Below are positions 48,532 to 59,907 of a stretch of DNA of 64,000 nucleotides, one piece after another. Source of the DNA: Panopea generosa (Eukaryota; Mollusca; Bivalvia; Adapedonta; Hiatellidae); NCBI GenBank assembly GCA_029582155.1, contig CM055898.1:22429339-22493338 (forward strand), in the 5' to 3' direction. A model generated the notes under the pieces. It was not told where the DNA came from. It saw nothing but the letters and a program-made list of their open reading frames with translations, and did no database searches. Position 1 is the stretch's first letter. Every line of letters begins with the position of its first letter. A program made the position numbers and the translations under genes.

Positions 48532-51500
48532 TTATGGTGCACGTGCTGCCAGAATGTCACTTCCCCTCACATCAAGGCATACTGGAATTGGCAGTAATCC
48601 CAGAATACTCTCTTCCAAGTCACTGTCGCTGTCTACCGTAATGATACTTTGTAAGATGTCCATTTCAATTGTAAAGTCCTTGAACCCACCATCATTTTCC
48701 ATAGCAACTGCTATCTCGACTGTCAGGTCTCCAACTGTGACTCCCTCAATGGAACCAGTTAGTGTGACTACTGGGGCTTCAATGTCCTAAAAATACATAA
48801 TGCACAGTTAACGATTTTGTACAAATTTGAATGGCATTGAATACAAAAGTATAATTATTGTTCAGTTTATATGTTAAATCATTGAATGAAAAGAAAGAAA
48901 CGTGAATGGGTCCATTATTGGTGATTATGTCAGATGAATACATTCATTCCATAGAAAATAAAAGCAAGGTTGACATTAATTGTTAAAAGTTTAGTTTTAT
49001 TGTAATCTTTTTGTATAAAATATGCAGTTTTTCTTCTTTATAAATGATTGCTCATGCATACTGTCATATGAGTAGTACCATATAGTCCACTTACTAATCA
49101 CTGGCAAACTATTTTACATACAGTGCATTGTTAGAGACTGGATTTGAATCCAGTTTAAGGTGTGAAATGTTTCAAAGACAATTTCTGTAGTTGTTTATGT
49201 GCAACAATTCTGCGCACTAAGGGAAGCAACTATGTCGGGATTTTGATAGTAGGTTACGTCCCTTAACAAGCTCTTTATTTGTTATTTAACAAGGACATAC
49301 TTTGAGTTATTTATTCCATAACTAATGGGGTAAAGTGTATTTTTTATTTAATGTTTCATTAAAAGGGGTATCAGAGAGTACTTATAAAGACTTTTAAGCA
49401 AATTCTATCCATACACTATTTCAAAATTGTCTTTAATTATGGAAGACTGCCTTCAGTAATTGCTGTAGTTTAATTAATGTGAAACAGGATTGGTTTAATA
49501 GACAACAATGACTATAGGGTTTTTTCTAGAGCGGAATGAAAGGGCGCAGCGCCCAGCCCCTTTTAGGCTCCACCCTTCTGCCCTAAAAATGCCACCCTCC
49601 TTTGTTTAAATGCGCCCTGCTGCCCCAATTACAAGTCGTATATAAACAAACCAACTGTCAATCACATATATGTGTTAAGCATTTGCCGATAGTTAACTGA
49701 TATGACACGCTTGACCCGAATACACAGGTATTCACCAGTCATTCTCTTGCGAAAATTGTAACAGTTAGCTAATCAGGTCCTTGTCGCCTGTGGATACAGC
49801 AAATGACGTCACACTCCAGTGACTTTTGAAGTTAGTTTAAGGGTAAAATATCATGTTTTTTTCCGATGCGCATATTTCGGAAACTAAATGCATTATTCAT
49901 TAAGGTGTTACAGATCTGTTTACTGAAAATAAGCGTTTGTGCTTATTATATGACTTCTATAGGTTAATTACAAAGGAATTCAGTGTCCAAGATAGCGAAA
50001 ATGTCGTTATATTCAACTTTTAGACTTCGCTCTGGCAGTCTGGAAAAGCTATGTAGACTTGTCCTAATTTTCAGTATACAGTTTACATAAGTCGCTAAAG
50101 GTCACACTGTATTGGCTTGCCAGTTTGATCCCTATCCCTATAAACATCAACTATCACATCATTTATCGGATTAATCGGCATCAAGCTGCGTTTTCTCTCC
50201 GGTCAAAATCAGCCGAGATTTGATCTAAAAATAGGTGATGACGTAATTAGCGGGTATCCCTCAAAATTTAAAAGGGAAATAACTTACTTGGTTTCAGCAA
50301 TAGAATATTATCTCCCTTGCCAAAATGGTGGCAATTATGTTTCTGAAGAGAATTCGCGATAGACCCTGATTTGCATAATGTCAGCTTTAGGTTCCGGTCA
50401 TTTTATGAATATTTTATATATTTACAATAATTGGAACTGCATGTATGTAAATTTTCTTCTGTGACAAAGTGAACGTTGATATTAAAATCGAGTTAAAGGT
50501 AAATAAAATGTGGGTGGGGTACTATAGTAATTTATTAAACTTATTGCTTACTGGTTGTGTATATTCAGCTTTTCTTTTGACAGTCATATCATGATTTACA
50601 TACAGTATTGAAAACAACAATTAACATAAATTATGTGGGCTTTTTTAAATATTTAAATATAGTTGATTAGTTACAATTTTCTAGGTATTTGAGGGCTATC
50701 ATAGATTGCATTTATTTAGCATATTGCAAAGTTCTTTTGGATGGATTAAATAGCTTTCGAGGCTTGACATTGTCATTATAGTATGTTATGACAGTAAGCA
50801 ACCATTAAAAAAGAAAAGGACGATGTTTAAAATAATGTTTTAAACTAACTCCTGCTCCCACACTGCCACCGAGTCTGGATAGAACAGATATGATAGTTAT
50901 TCAACAAAGACTAAACACAACATAATAAGTTGGTCATACTGATAGAGAATATTCTCTTCTCTCTGAATTTCTCTCATCTATCTTATTCAAACTCTAATAC
51001 TTGTGATTTACACATGCATAATGTAAGGCGGAGATAACCCTATATTAAAAGAGACCACCAAAGAAAAAGTTTGACAATGGATATGCCAATCGCGCACAAA
51101 CTTTGCTCCCTGCCCCTTTTTCTTGCTCCCTACCCCATTTCCTGGTCTAGAAAAAACACAAGACTTGTTTCTTCTTGGTACTGAATAAATAGGTATCCAT
51201 TATTGTTATTTCAACCACGATTGATTTTAGAGCTGGCATTTAAAATTCAAGATTTGGTCAATAAATTTTGAATACTACAGGGACAAAATATAACAAGTTA
51301 TTGAACATACCTTTCAATGTACTACTTTTATAATAATTTACAGTAACAAATTATGTGGTACTCTTCACATTTTTTATGGTGAAACAAATGGCAAAATATC
51401 AATGATATCTATATAGGTTATACTTCTTTGAAGCACATTCTCAGAATATTCAGCAAGAGCCTAGCTCTTAAGCTCCTAAGCTATGAAATCTATTTATGTC

Positions 51501-53006
51501 TAAACTGAAGCTTTGTGGTTAGTCTACAATAAAACTTCAGTTTTCCAAAGATCATAAAACTGAATTTTAGGCTGACAATCTCATAACATGAAACATTGAT
51601 GAAAAAAATAAAAATAAATAAAAAATAATCTTTTATCAGTCTAGTGGCAAGCAGTTCTGTGGACTCTTCTACTAAATAATTTACCTTAATAACTGTATTC
51701 CTGGTAGAGTTCAGAACAGCTACCTTCTGCCATTCAGCTGTGAGGCAATGCCCTACCTCAAGATACTGGCCAACAGTATAGGAAGCCTCAGATAGATCGC
51801 GCCACAATGTAATGTCAACTTTTCACCATCCTCTTCCAGGGTAATTGTACTTATTTTGGTGTCTGTCCCACCAACATTGACAGTTCTTATGGCTTCATTC
51901 TACAGAAGTAAAAATAAACAATACATAAGTAACACTATAATGATTTAAAGCAACTGTTACTGTTGTTATTTCTATTTTTGAATAAGACTTGAGACTAGAC
52001 TAGAGGCAAACGTTTTGAATAACTATCATTTTAAATTGGTACGATCAAACAAGCGTAACTTGTCCAAATTCACTCCCTTCTTGTCAGCCTATCTTGTTCA
52101 AATTCATTCTACTCTTCTCTCCATCTTCCATGTCGAAATCTGGAAGGTTCATAGAGGAGAGTTCTTCATATACTGCAAGTGTTGTTAGATCCGGTTCGTA
52201 TATAACATGTTATAAGCAGCTTTGGCAAGTATCATTTGGTACATGTAGGAACTAGTGTTAACATCCATTTTATTTCTTTCTATCCACTTCGAAAGTAACA
52301 CATGTAAAATGTCATGCATCAAGATATTTTAAATGAATCAATTGTATTTTTGAATGAATCAGTGGTTGGAACGTAATCTTTGAGTAATCAGAATTCATTT
52401 TTTTGTGTTTGCAAACTTGGTATTTTAATTGCATTTAGTAAGTAGATATACTGCTTATCTGTAGTCTGTGCAACATCAAGATATCGTTTAACGGTCAAGT
52501 ATGACTGAGAAAATAATAATATGCCATAGTATGAATTGCATGACTGACAAAATAAAATTATATACCTTTACTATCTGTCCTCGCACAGTACAGATCTCCT
52601 TTGTTGGCGAAGACTTGACAGCCTGTACTGTCTTTACAGGAGACGGAGGAATCACCAGATGGACTGCTTGGAGTCTTGTCTGGTCACTTATCTTTACCAT
52701 TTGAGTTGACAAGATTTTCGTGTTGGCCGTGAAAACAACCTTCTGTCCTTTGACCAAGAAATTCCGTACATGGTAGGACCTCCCCTCCTTTACACTGCTG
52801 TGCCTACTTCTATCATTGAAACTTGCCATCATGGCACCAGACCCATCTGCAATACTAAAATTGAGAATGGCACCTTCTGAGCTGGTATTTGAGAAGGTTG
52901 CTGTATGACCAATTTTCACGACTTGTATTGCGATATGTCCCGTGTTGTAAGGCACAGTCCTTATACTTGAAGTTGACTTCAAGTCTTGAAGTGATTTAAG
53001 AGACAT
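48532..53006 (-). pseudogene. RPA-like single-strand-binding protein, three exons, one frameshift
   Basis: Exon A 53006-52566 (Met start, 147 codons), exon B 51899-51685, exon C 48786-48532 (TAA 48534-48532); junctions AAG|GTATAT, TGTAG|AATGAA, AAG|GTAAAT and TTTAG|GACATT. Exon A shows an OB-fold pattern (ILNFSIADGSGAMMASFNDR, then GRSYHVRNFLVKG). Exon B has NEAIRTVNVGGTDTKIS then, in another frame, LWRDLSEASYTVGQYLEVG, the second OB fold; about 2 extra bases near 51808-51815 break the frame. Exon C is an acidic tail ending LAARAP. The total is about 302 residues. RPA-like genes accompany many animal and plant Helitrons. Intron 2 (2.9 kb) may contain another transposon. Confidence 0.75.
49519..51158. 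mobile_element. Candidate non-autonomous DNA transposon in the RPA intron
   Basis: GTTTTTTCTAGA at 49519 is mirrored by TCTAGAAAAAAC ending 51158. Inside, the left AGGGCGCAGCGCCCAGCCCC (itself partly palindromic) and the right CCTGCCCCTTTTTCTTGCTC sit at comparable distances. No transposase frame. A target duplication is not clear, so this is provisional. Confidence 0.42.
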
Positions 53007-53943
53007 TCTGAAAATACAAAGAAAAGACGTTAGAAAAATTGATTTTTATCTGTGCAAAGCAAGACTTTTCATTTGATTTAGAAAAAAAACTTTGATCAGA
53101 ACTATTTCAGAATGTTTAGTGAGGAAATGTAGCAAGGTGATATTATATATTTCAGTCAGAAAAATTATCTGTTGGACATAATACTAGTTGGTACTGCAGG
53201 AGCAACATTTCTTAAGAAAATGAGAGAAGTTAATATGTCAAACCAATTTCCAGTTGTATGTCTTTATCATTCACACTCAGACATGATCAAATTGGGAATA
53301 AGAAAAAAATGTGTTATATAATACATGTCCTCAGGGATATCCATTTTCAAGAATAGGGATGGGAAAAGTTTTAGACCTAAATAAAAGGTTAACTTTGAAT
53401 TATATTTTAATTCACCTTCTTTCAGTACAGAGAACACAACTATGTATGACACATTGTCCCCTTTGCACAAAAAAGTGATCAAACTGCTTATATATACATG
53501 TTTCATATGCGGTATAAATATGCGGTTAAGACTGTTGTTATCGTCCAAGCTGAAGTCGGTTAACTATTTGGAAATCTTGTGTTTGATGAGAGTAAATTCT
53601 TCAATTATTGCCAAAAGAGTAGTTTGTAGTCATTTATTAGGGAGTGTGCTAATTGGATCATGAGTATGTTGCATATTAGTCAGTCTGAGAATACCCTGCA
53701 GTTTTTTTAAACATGATTTATAAATTGATTTTATTGAGCATGTCTTTAAAGTCTGTTCCAGGTACAAAATATTGAAACCAGCCATTTACAAAAGGAAGAC
53801 CTGTAGACTAGACCAGACACTGAAGTCTTTGGTCCAAATAGTCTAGATATTGCTCCGAACCTTTAGATGAACTTGTCTGAAGCTCGAGTTGTAGGCTACA
53901 TGCTTTGATAATCACTGAATATTCAGAAAGTAAGAACAACAAA
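53007..53943. other. Spacer between Helentron nuclease and RPA gene
   Basis: AT-rich, no coding signal. It would hold the 3' end of the Rep-helicase transcript and the promoter of the RPA gene, but I cannot point to either. Confidence 0.4.
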
Positions 53944-56358
53944 CTAAAGAAAAGCAACAATTGGTTTATGGTCTGAGTAATAAGATTCTAGGGTAGTGCA
54001 AGAGAAATTATCATGTATGTTTTTAATGTAAACATGATCCAAGCAGGTGCCATAGTCTGTTGTTACTTTGGTCATAACCTGTTGCAAGTGATGTCTTTCT
54101 AAAACAGGGTTCAATGACTTCTGGTTATTATAATCTATATTGGTGTCCCCCATAATAAGGATAGGTTTATCTGTGTTCAATAGTAACATCAACTCTTCTA
54201 AGAAATTCATGAAATTTGATACAGTGGCTTTCCTGGGGCTGCAATATATAAATATTGCTTGTACTGTACTGTTTCTGTAATTGAAGGTGGCTATGGTTGT
54301 GTCAATATCATGAATAAGACAATTTCTCAAATCAGAAATACAAGTCTTAGAGTATATGACTGTTCCTTTATAAGACCTACTTTCTGTTACAGTCTCATCA
54401 TCAAATCGGTACATGTTAAAACCAGGCATTCCATATGCTTCTTGAGAATCTGTACTTTTCAATCTACTTTCTGTAATAGCAATAATGTTTGCATTAGTCA
54501 TATTGGTGTCAGCCAATAAATCGTCCATGTGTAAATGAAGGGACCTGCTGTTATGGTATATGATTTTCATGTTTGAGGAATCATTTTTTAATGATGGAAT
54601 GCAGGGCCGAAGATTTGCATCAGTTCGCAAACGAGACATTTCATCTACAACAGAGTTGGAAACCGACATCTTGTGTTCATTTAAATGAAGGATGTGAACA
54701 CCTTCCAATTTTTGAAGTCTACTTAATCCGACATAATGCATGTGATTTTGCTTCCTTTGACCAAAATGCAAAACGGCCTCCTTCATAGTAGATCCCTGTG
54801 ATTTATGGATAGTTTTTGCTGATGCTAATCTTAAAGGAAATTGTCTCCTTGTTACAAAGCATGCTTTATATCTTCCAACACTAAACTTTCTTGTTATCTC
54901 TAAGATTGGTGTCCAAGTTTGACATATTCCACTATTGTACAAATGTGAATACTTTGTTCTCATGGTACTTCCAATTTTACTGTCTAGGAACAAAACCCAC
55001 ACAATGCTGCATCTCTTGGAATTCAAAACTCTGAAATCCAGCCTTTTAATTAAACATGTTGCCCCATTTGTTAAACCATCCTCTACATCAACATTAACAC
55101 ACACCTCAGCTGATAAATTTTCTGCTAAATGCAAGTTTTTAAATAAACCCATAGTCTTAGCAGGATCATCTGGAATTTGACTTTTGATCTTTTCTACAAG
55201 GCATTCAGATGTACTTCCCGTTACTGTGTCTATGGCTAGAATGACACATTTACAATGATTGTCCACTCTGTTATATGCACTTTCATTGTAGGAGTTCACT
55301 TCTTTATTTGTGGTAAATAAGTGAGGAATATCTGTAGCAGAAGCAATTTCCTCAGATATTAAACAACCTTGCAGAGTTTTCAAATCGCTATCTGTCTGAT
55401 TCCCTTCACGTAACCTATTTAACAACTCGGCAAATTGCCTATCGTCTTTTTGTCGCATGATTTCATTCAGTTCAAACATTTGGAAATGTTCTTTCCATAA
55501 ATTGGATGCAAGGGGCCCATATCCTTCCTTGATATCTTCAAAAATCCAACTGTCCATTACAGGCTTTAATTGGAACAAGTCTCCAATAGCAATTATACTA
55601 ACTCTTCCAAATGACTGGGTACATGAAAATATTTCTTGTAATCTACGGTTGATGTAATTGAACAATCTGTTACCAACCATTGATATTTCATCTACAAATA
55701 CTACTCTTAAACTGCGAAACTTCACTCTCATTGTATCCAATTGCTGCATATCTAATGGTTTGTAAGTGAAATTTTGATTTGCAGGAATGCAAAACAAAGA
55801 GTGAATTGTACTCCCACCAATATTGTGAGCTGCTTTTCCAGTTGGAGCACAAAGCACTGCCTTTATGTGGTCAGGACATTCACCAAGCTGTTTGGAAAAA
55901 AAACGAGTGACAGCTTGATACAGAGCAGTTGTGAGAACACTTTTTCCAACACCAGCACCACCACTTAAAAAGCAATACAGTGGAGTGTCTTTTGTTTTGA
56001 TTAAATGTAGAACATGGTAAAAGAAAAACTGTTGACTTTCATTTAATGACCTTGCTAAATCCATGTAACCCTCTTTAGACATGCCACTGGTGGTGATCTC
56101 CGTCGTATTCAATTGCTTTCTGGTTATACCTAAATCAAGAGCAAGGTCATAGGTACGATCTGTTTGTTTTGGATCAAAGCATCCATACATATCACAGTAA
56201 TTTGATTGCTGCTGACTGTCTATCTCTTCAGTATGTTGTATCTCTTGAGAGACAAGGTTGGAATCATTTTCTAATAAGACCTGGTCTTCGACAATATCAA
56301 TTATATTTCCAAGTGGTTCATATCTTTGTTTGTTTGCCCGAATAGTGTGGATGTGCAA
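53944..56358 (-). CDS. Helentron PIF1-like helicase plus EEP-type nuclease, 804 codons
   Basis: Opens at TTG, not ATG, because it is the downstream part of a Rep-helicase polyprotein (RANKQRYEP is the usual entry). Helicase SF1B motifs: Walker A GGAGVGKS (133-140), APTGKAA (171-177), Walker B VFVDEISM (220-227), GDLFQLKPV (259-267), NEIMRQ, KTIHKSQG (515-522) and HYVGLSR (541-547). From residue ~598 a nuclease follows: YHNSRSL, ITES with Glu630, GDTN (737-740), TCLDHVY (771-777) and SDHKP (795-799), the motif set of the endonuclease/exonuclease/phosphatase family. Both domains look complete and all motif residues are present. The C-terminal nuclease is the mark that separates Helentrons from classical Helitrons. 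Confidence 0.93.
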   Translation of the reverse strand: MHIHTIRANKQRYEPLGNIIDIVEDQVLLENDSNLVSQEIQHTEEIDSQQQSNYCDMYGCFDPKQTDRTYDLALDLGITRKQLNTTEITTSGMSKEGYMDLARSLNESQQFFFYHVLHLIKTKDTPLYCFLSGGAGVGKSVLTTALYQAVTRFFSKQLGECPDHIKAVLCAPTGKAAHNIGGSTIHSLFCIPANQNFTYKPLDMQQLDTMRVKFRSLRVVFVDEISMVGNRLFNYINRRLQEIFSCTQSFGRVSIIAIGDLFQLKPVMDSWIFEDIKEGYGPLASNLWKEHFQMFELNEIMRQKDDRQFAELLNRLREGNQTDSDLKTLQGCLISEEIASATDIPHLFTTNKEVNSYNESAYNRVDNHCKCVILAIDTVTGSTSECLVEKIKSQIPDDPAKTMGLFKNLHLAENLSAEVCVNVDVEDGLTNGATCLIKRLDFRVLNSKRCSIVWVLFLDSKIGSTMRTKYSHLYNSGICQTWTPILEITRKFSVGRYKACFVTRRQFPLRLASAKTIHKSQGSTMKEAVLHFGQRKQNHMHYVGLSRLQKLEGVHILHLNEHKMSVSNSVVDEMSRLRTDANLRPCIPSLKNDSSNMKIIYHNSRSLHLHMDDLLADTNMTNANIIAITESRLKSTDSQEAYGMPGFNMYRFDDETVTESRSYKGTVIYSKTCISDLRNCLIHDIDTTIATFNYRNSTVQAIFIYCSPRKATVSNFMNFLEELMLLLNTDKPILIMGDTNIDYNNQKSLNPVLERHHLQQVMTKVTTDYGTCLDHVYIKNIHDNFSCTTLESYYSDHKPIVAFL

Positions 56359-58040
56359 GCATAATTTTCTTCAAATGTCAAACAAGCCCCTATTAAATCA
56401 AACAGTACGTCCCGCCAAGGGAAAAATAGCATCAACTGTTCTCGATAGTGATTTTCAGGATCAAGTGCTTTGCTGTAACGTACATACCTTATAACCTTTG
56501 CAATCTTTCTTTTTCTGAGAACTGTCCCATCCGTCATTATGTACTCATCAGTATTGTGGTTTAATATTTCTTCACCATTGACAATATCTATCGTTTCTTC
56601 TGTCAACACACTGTCTTGAAGTGATTCAACTATTTTTTCACCATCAACAGTTTTTGCCATTTTTTCTGGTATTGATCTGTCTGAAAGTGTTTCATCATTA
56701 TCTAATATAAACAAATCTTCAGTTTTGTTATCATCAACATCATCTTCCTCTGGCAGTGTGTCTGCACTGCGACTGTTATTCCTCCTTTTTACTTTTTTAG
56801 GCAAAATTATCTGAAACATTGACATGAAATCAGCTAAGCAGCAAGAATTCAATTCCACTGGTCGTCGCTGGTACCGTTTGATGTTATTATCAGATTCAAT
56901 GTTGGTGGATTCCATTGGCATGCCTTCAAGAACGTCTTTTGGCTTCAAAAGGAAGACCCTACTCTCTGGTTCAGTTGTGTTAATAAACACACATACTCTA
57001 CTACTCATGCGCATTGGGATCTGTAGAATTAGGTAGGCAGCTTCCTGGGCACATATTTCAACATGCGTAAGAAATCTGTTTCCTATATGTCGAACTTGCT
57101 GTTTCAAGTCTGAATGTGCTCTGCTAGCTTCTTTAGATGCTTCATACAATAAGGCTGACATGCCCCTTTGTCCTTTAGATATGTATGAGACAATATATGC
57201 AGCACATGCATATGCATCAATGATGTATTGAACATCAATGTTTGCCTCCCAAGCTCTTAACAAATTCTCATTGTAAGAGTTAATACGAACTTCTGATGGC
57301 AGTCGCTTTAAGAAAACCTTCGGAGAAGTCAATGAAGAACGAATGGCTTTTATGTAACTCTCTTCTGTCATTTGGACTAAACCCAAGAAATCTTGGAAAG
57401 ACATATCTTGCACTTCGCATGACTTTATTTCTGTCAGAGTTTGAAAGATTTTCTGAAAATCTACAGAAGCTTTTTTAAGGAGTGGGTCTTTGGAATCTAG
57501 TGGCTGTAGGATTGTAGTTACTGGCATTGGAGGTAATGGGAACCCAAAGCGACATATTGGTTTGTCTTTTTTTCTGCAGGTCCGTGCATGTCTGTGAGTT
57601 TGATAATTGATCAAGATTGGAATGTCAGGGTTTTTTTCACATGTTATGTGTTTCTCTATAAATTGTTCAGTAACAGTCTCAGAACTTGGTCCATATATTG
57701 GTGCACGTTCTACCCAAACTAACATATGGATATGAGGAGATCCTCTTTGCTGAAATTCTACTCGATAAAAGAAATCTCTTATTTTCCCTAACGGTTCCAA
57801 TTTACTTTGTAAAACAGTAGAAATGAAAATTTGAACTCTGTTATTAAAATAGCGGGCACAAGTGACAGGATCAGCTTTAATAAGTTCACACTTTTGAATC
57901 CAAGTAAGGGAATAAATTTCTTCATCAGAGTAAGTCTTGTTATTTACTAGTTTGCCAAGTACTTTCAATAGACATGCCCATCTTGTTTCTGCAGCAGAAA
58001 AAGAGCAAAACCATGTCGGAATTCCCAACTGCCTTATCAT
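56301..58040 (-). CDS. Helentron Rep (HUH nickase) domain, 579 codons
   Basis: Rep nicks and rejoins single strands in rolling-circle transposition. FQQRGSPHIHMLVWVE (residues 96-111) is the HUH motif (His103, His105), preceded by YFNNRVQIF. The catalytic tyrosine region is AAYIVSYISKG, with Tyr282 and Tyr286 the likely pair. GIPTWFCSFSAAETRW (6-21) and KPICRFGFPLPP are typical of the Helitron_like_N family. The Met start is probably not native, since homology extends upstream in another frame. Its end overlaps the helicase frame by 58 bp and the true path must switch frames there. Residues ~400-500 are an acidic low-complexity spacer. Confidence 0.9.
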   Translation of the reverse strand: MIRQLGIPTWFCSFSAAETRWACLLKVLGKLVNNKTYSDEEIYSLTWIQKCELIKADPVTCARYFNNRVQIFISTVLQSKLEPLGKIRDFFYRVEFQQRGSPHIHMLVWVERAPIYGPSSETVTEQFIEKHITCEKNPDIPILINYQTHRHARTCRKKDKPICRFGFPLPPMPVTTILQPLDSKDPLLKKASVDFQKIFQTLTEIKSCEVQDMSFQDFLGLVQMTEESYIKAIRSSLTSPKVFLKRLPSEVRINSYNENLLRAWEANIDVQYIIDAYACAAYIVSYISKGQRGMSALLYEASKEASRAHSDLKQQVRHIGNRFLTHVEICAQEAAYLILQIPMRMSSRVCVFINTTEPESRVFLLKPKDVLEGMPMESTNIESDNNIKRYQRRPVELNSCCLADFMSMFQIILPKKVKRRNNSRSADTLPEEDDVDDNKTEDLFILDNDETLSDRSIPEKMAKTVDGEKIVESLQDSVLTEETIDIVNGEEILNHNTDEYIMTDGTVLRKRKIAKVIRYVRYSKALDPENHYREQLMLFFPWRDVLFDLIGACLTFEENYACTSTLFGQTNKDMNHLEI

Positions 58041-58270
58041 AGCATGTCTTTCTTAGCACTTTCCCAATAAGCAGGAGATCCACGAAGTGTTCGTAAAACC
58101 CGGTAACCTTCATTTAATCTAACGATAGAATCAAAAGAACTCGGAGCGAGGACTTCACTTACTGTAAACTTTTTTGTTCCATCCACACATTTTCTCATAG
58201 CCTGCGAAACCTTGTCTTGAATTTGTTTTATTTGGAGAACTTTTAATTTGAAGAAAAGGTTAGGAATACA
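58037..58270 (-). pseudogene. Helentron protein: linker segment in a third frame
   Basis: Minus-strand translation gives FFKLKVLQIKQIQDKVSQAM, then EGYRVLRTLRGSPAYWESAK, which is the standard Helitron segment just before MIRQLGIPT. It runs into TGA (58039-58037), which overlaps the ATG of the Rep frame (58040-58038) by an ATGA. So homology is continuous across 58243-58040 but the frame changes twice. Confidence 0.8.
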
Positions 58271-59886
58271 ACTAGCTGCTCTCTTCTATCAAAACATCTT
58301 ATTTCCCATCTACAAATGTCACTGTAATAAACAGGTACTTTACGACTATTATTACATGGACGCTCTTGTCCACAATACAGTGTAGGAAATGAAAGAATTT
58401 CAGCATGTGTGTCCTGAAACAGTCCTAACGGTATTTGGCCTTCTCCTGGAGCAAATGACAATGGTGTTAAGCCCCTTACATCGGAAGGGTGAAGTAAAGT
58501 ATCTGTATTTCCAGTAAGACGGTCATTAAAATTGTCCACCTCCGTCCAACCATCAGACTGTTCACAATTTGATTCTTCTTGGTTCTGATTTGATGCACAA
58601 CTTGCAGTTGCTTCCTCAAGTGATTCTGCAGGATCTACAGATTGATTAGTTGTGTTATAGAAATCATCCTGATCTGTCAGTTGCCAATCTTCATTCAATA
58701 CAATTCCTTCTTTTTGGAACAATGGACTGTGAAGTAAAAGCCATTTCAAAGCTTTCACACATTTATTTGGCCGTATTGATTCATACATGACCGAGTGTAA
58801 ATAACTCAACTTTCTTTTCAGTTTCACTTGAACAGTCTCAATGTCATTTAATGATCTTGGCAAACTTCTTACAGTTGAATTAACATCTGTGGGAACATTT
58901 ACAACATTTCCTCTTAAACTTCTTTGGCCACCTCTTGGTTTTTCAACTAATTGCATAAAAGGGATTCTTGGACTGATGAGTCTTTCTTCCATTGATGTCA
59001 ACTCCATTTCTGGTGGCTTTGTAGGAAAACCCATTCCATTAGCAACAGCACATCTTGGCATTTTTCCTTCTTTTATATTTGAGGAGCAAGTCAAACAAAT
59101 CCATTCAACTTCACCTTCACTTTTAATGCCTTGTAGCCAAAGAACATTCAAAGATTTTTTTGGGATTTTTTGCACGTCCACAACACTTTTCCGGAACCAG
59201 GTTTGTGTACAACATGAACACACATAAACTGGTCCCATCCGAACATCATCTTTGAATTTCGATATAATACCTTCCCTGAAAGACATTGTTTTAGGCTTTC
59301 CTTTATTACTAGTTTTTTGTGGTGTTTTAGGCTGTCCTTTATTACTAGTTTTTTGTGGTGTTTTAGGCTGTCCTTTATTACTAGTTTTTCGTGGTGTTTT
59401 CGGAAAAGTATTGCTACTGTTGAAAACATATTTGGCAGCAGAATGGCTAGGAAAAATTGAAGATGATACAGACGGTTTCTTTCGTTTTCCAAGTATAGAT
59501 GGTGTTATGGTAAGCGAGTCACCAATAGTAACAGGAACTATATTTTCATGTCTAGGAGGAAACTTTAACGGACTTATGTGTACAGCATGCACTTCAAATT
59601 GTACCAAACATAGAGGTGAAGTTGACAAGGATTTCGCCAATTCTCTTAAATATGCACACAACTGTGGAATTGTCGTTAGAAGAATTAGAACACTCTTTCC
59701 ATTTGTATGACAGAGACCGTCATCTCCTCTACTATGAGGATCAAAAACATAAAATTCTTCCTCAACCTTTCTAATAGAAACTGCAGCAGAATGAAACACA
59801 ACCAGGCATGTAGAACATAGGGTAAAGGTCAAAACCAGACTATTGTCTAACGACATACCAAGTTCTGATGAAAAACCAGGTATCAT
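58243..59886 (-). pseudogene. Helentron protein: protease C part, zinc knuckle, DUF6570-like region
   Basis: A 547-codon frame, in phase with the preceding 120-codon frame. FYVFDPHSRGDDG (residues 45-57) is the Asp-His segment expected of the C76/OTU-like fold. Residues 160-200 are Lys/Thr/Pro-rich with three 12-residue repeats. Cys223/225/226 and Cys264/267 look like a zinc knuckle. LISPRIPFMQLVEKPRGGQR (304-323) and GNVVNVPTDV match the region I know as DUF6570, found upstream of Rep in Helitron proteins. Near the end, VPVYYSDICRWEIRC is also typical. The frame is lost around 58250-58275; the expected continuation (NLFFKLKVLQIKQIQDKV) is in the next frame. Confidence 0.8.
59290..59400 (-). 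repeat. In-frame 36-bp coding repeat, three copies
   Basis: Encodes three copies of a Lys/Thr/Pro-rich dodecapeptide (KTPQKTSNKGQP-like) within the 547-codon Helentron frame. The 36-bp length preserves frame. Confidence 0.9.
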
Positions 59887-59907
59887 TGAACCAAAATAAT
59901 TTGCACA

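Noticed and set aside
48512..48790. A 92-codon + strand frame
   Set aside because: It is the antisense shadow of exon C of the RPA-like gene, which has proper splice acceptor, phase and stop on the minus strand.
56301..56367. Programmed ribosomal frameshift between Rep and helicase
   Set aside because: No convincing slippery heptamer with structure was seen, and other breaks nearby make ordinary mutational decay the simpler reading.
54259..59710. Several + strand frames of 60-152 codons
   Set aside because: Antisense to the Helentron protein frames, with no family features.
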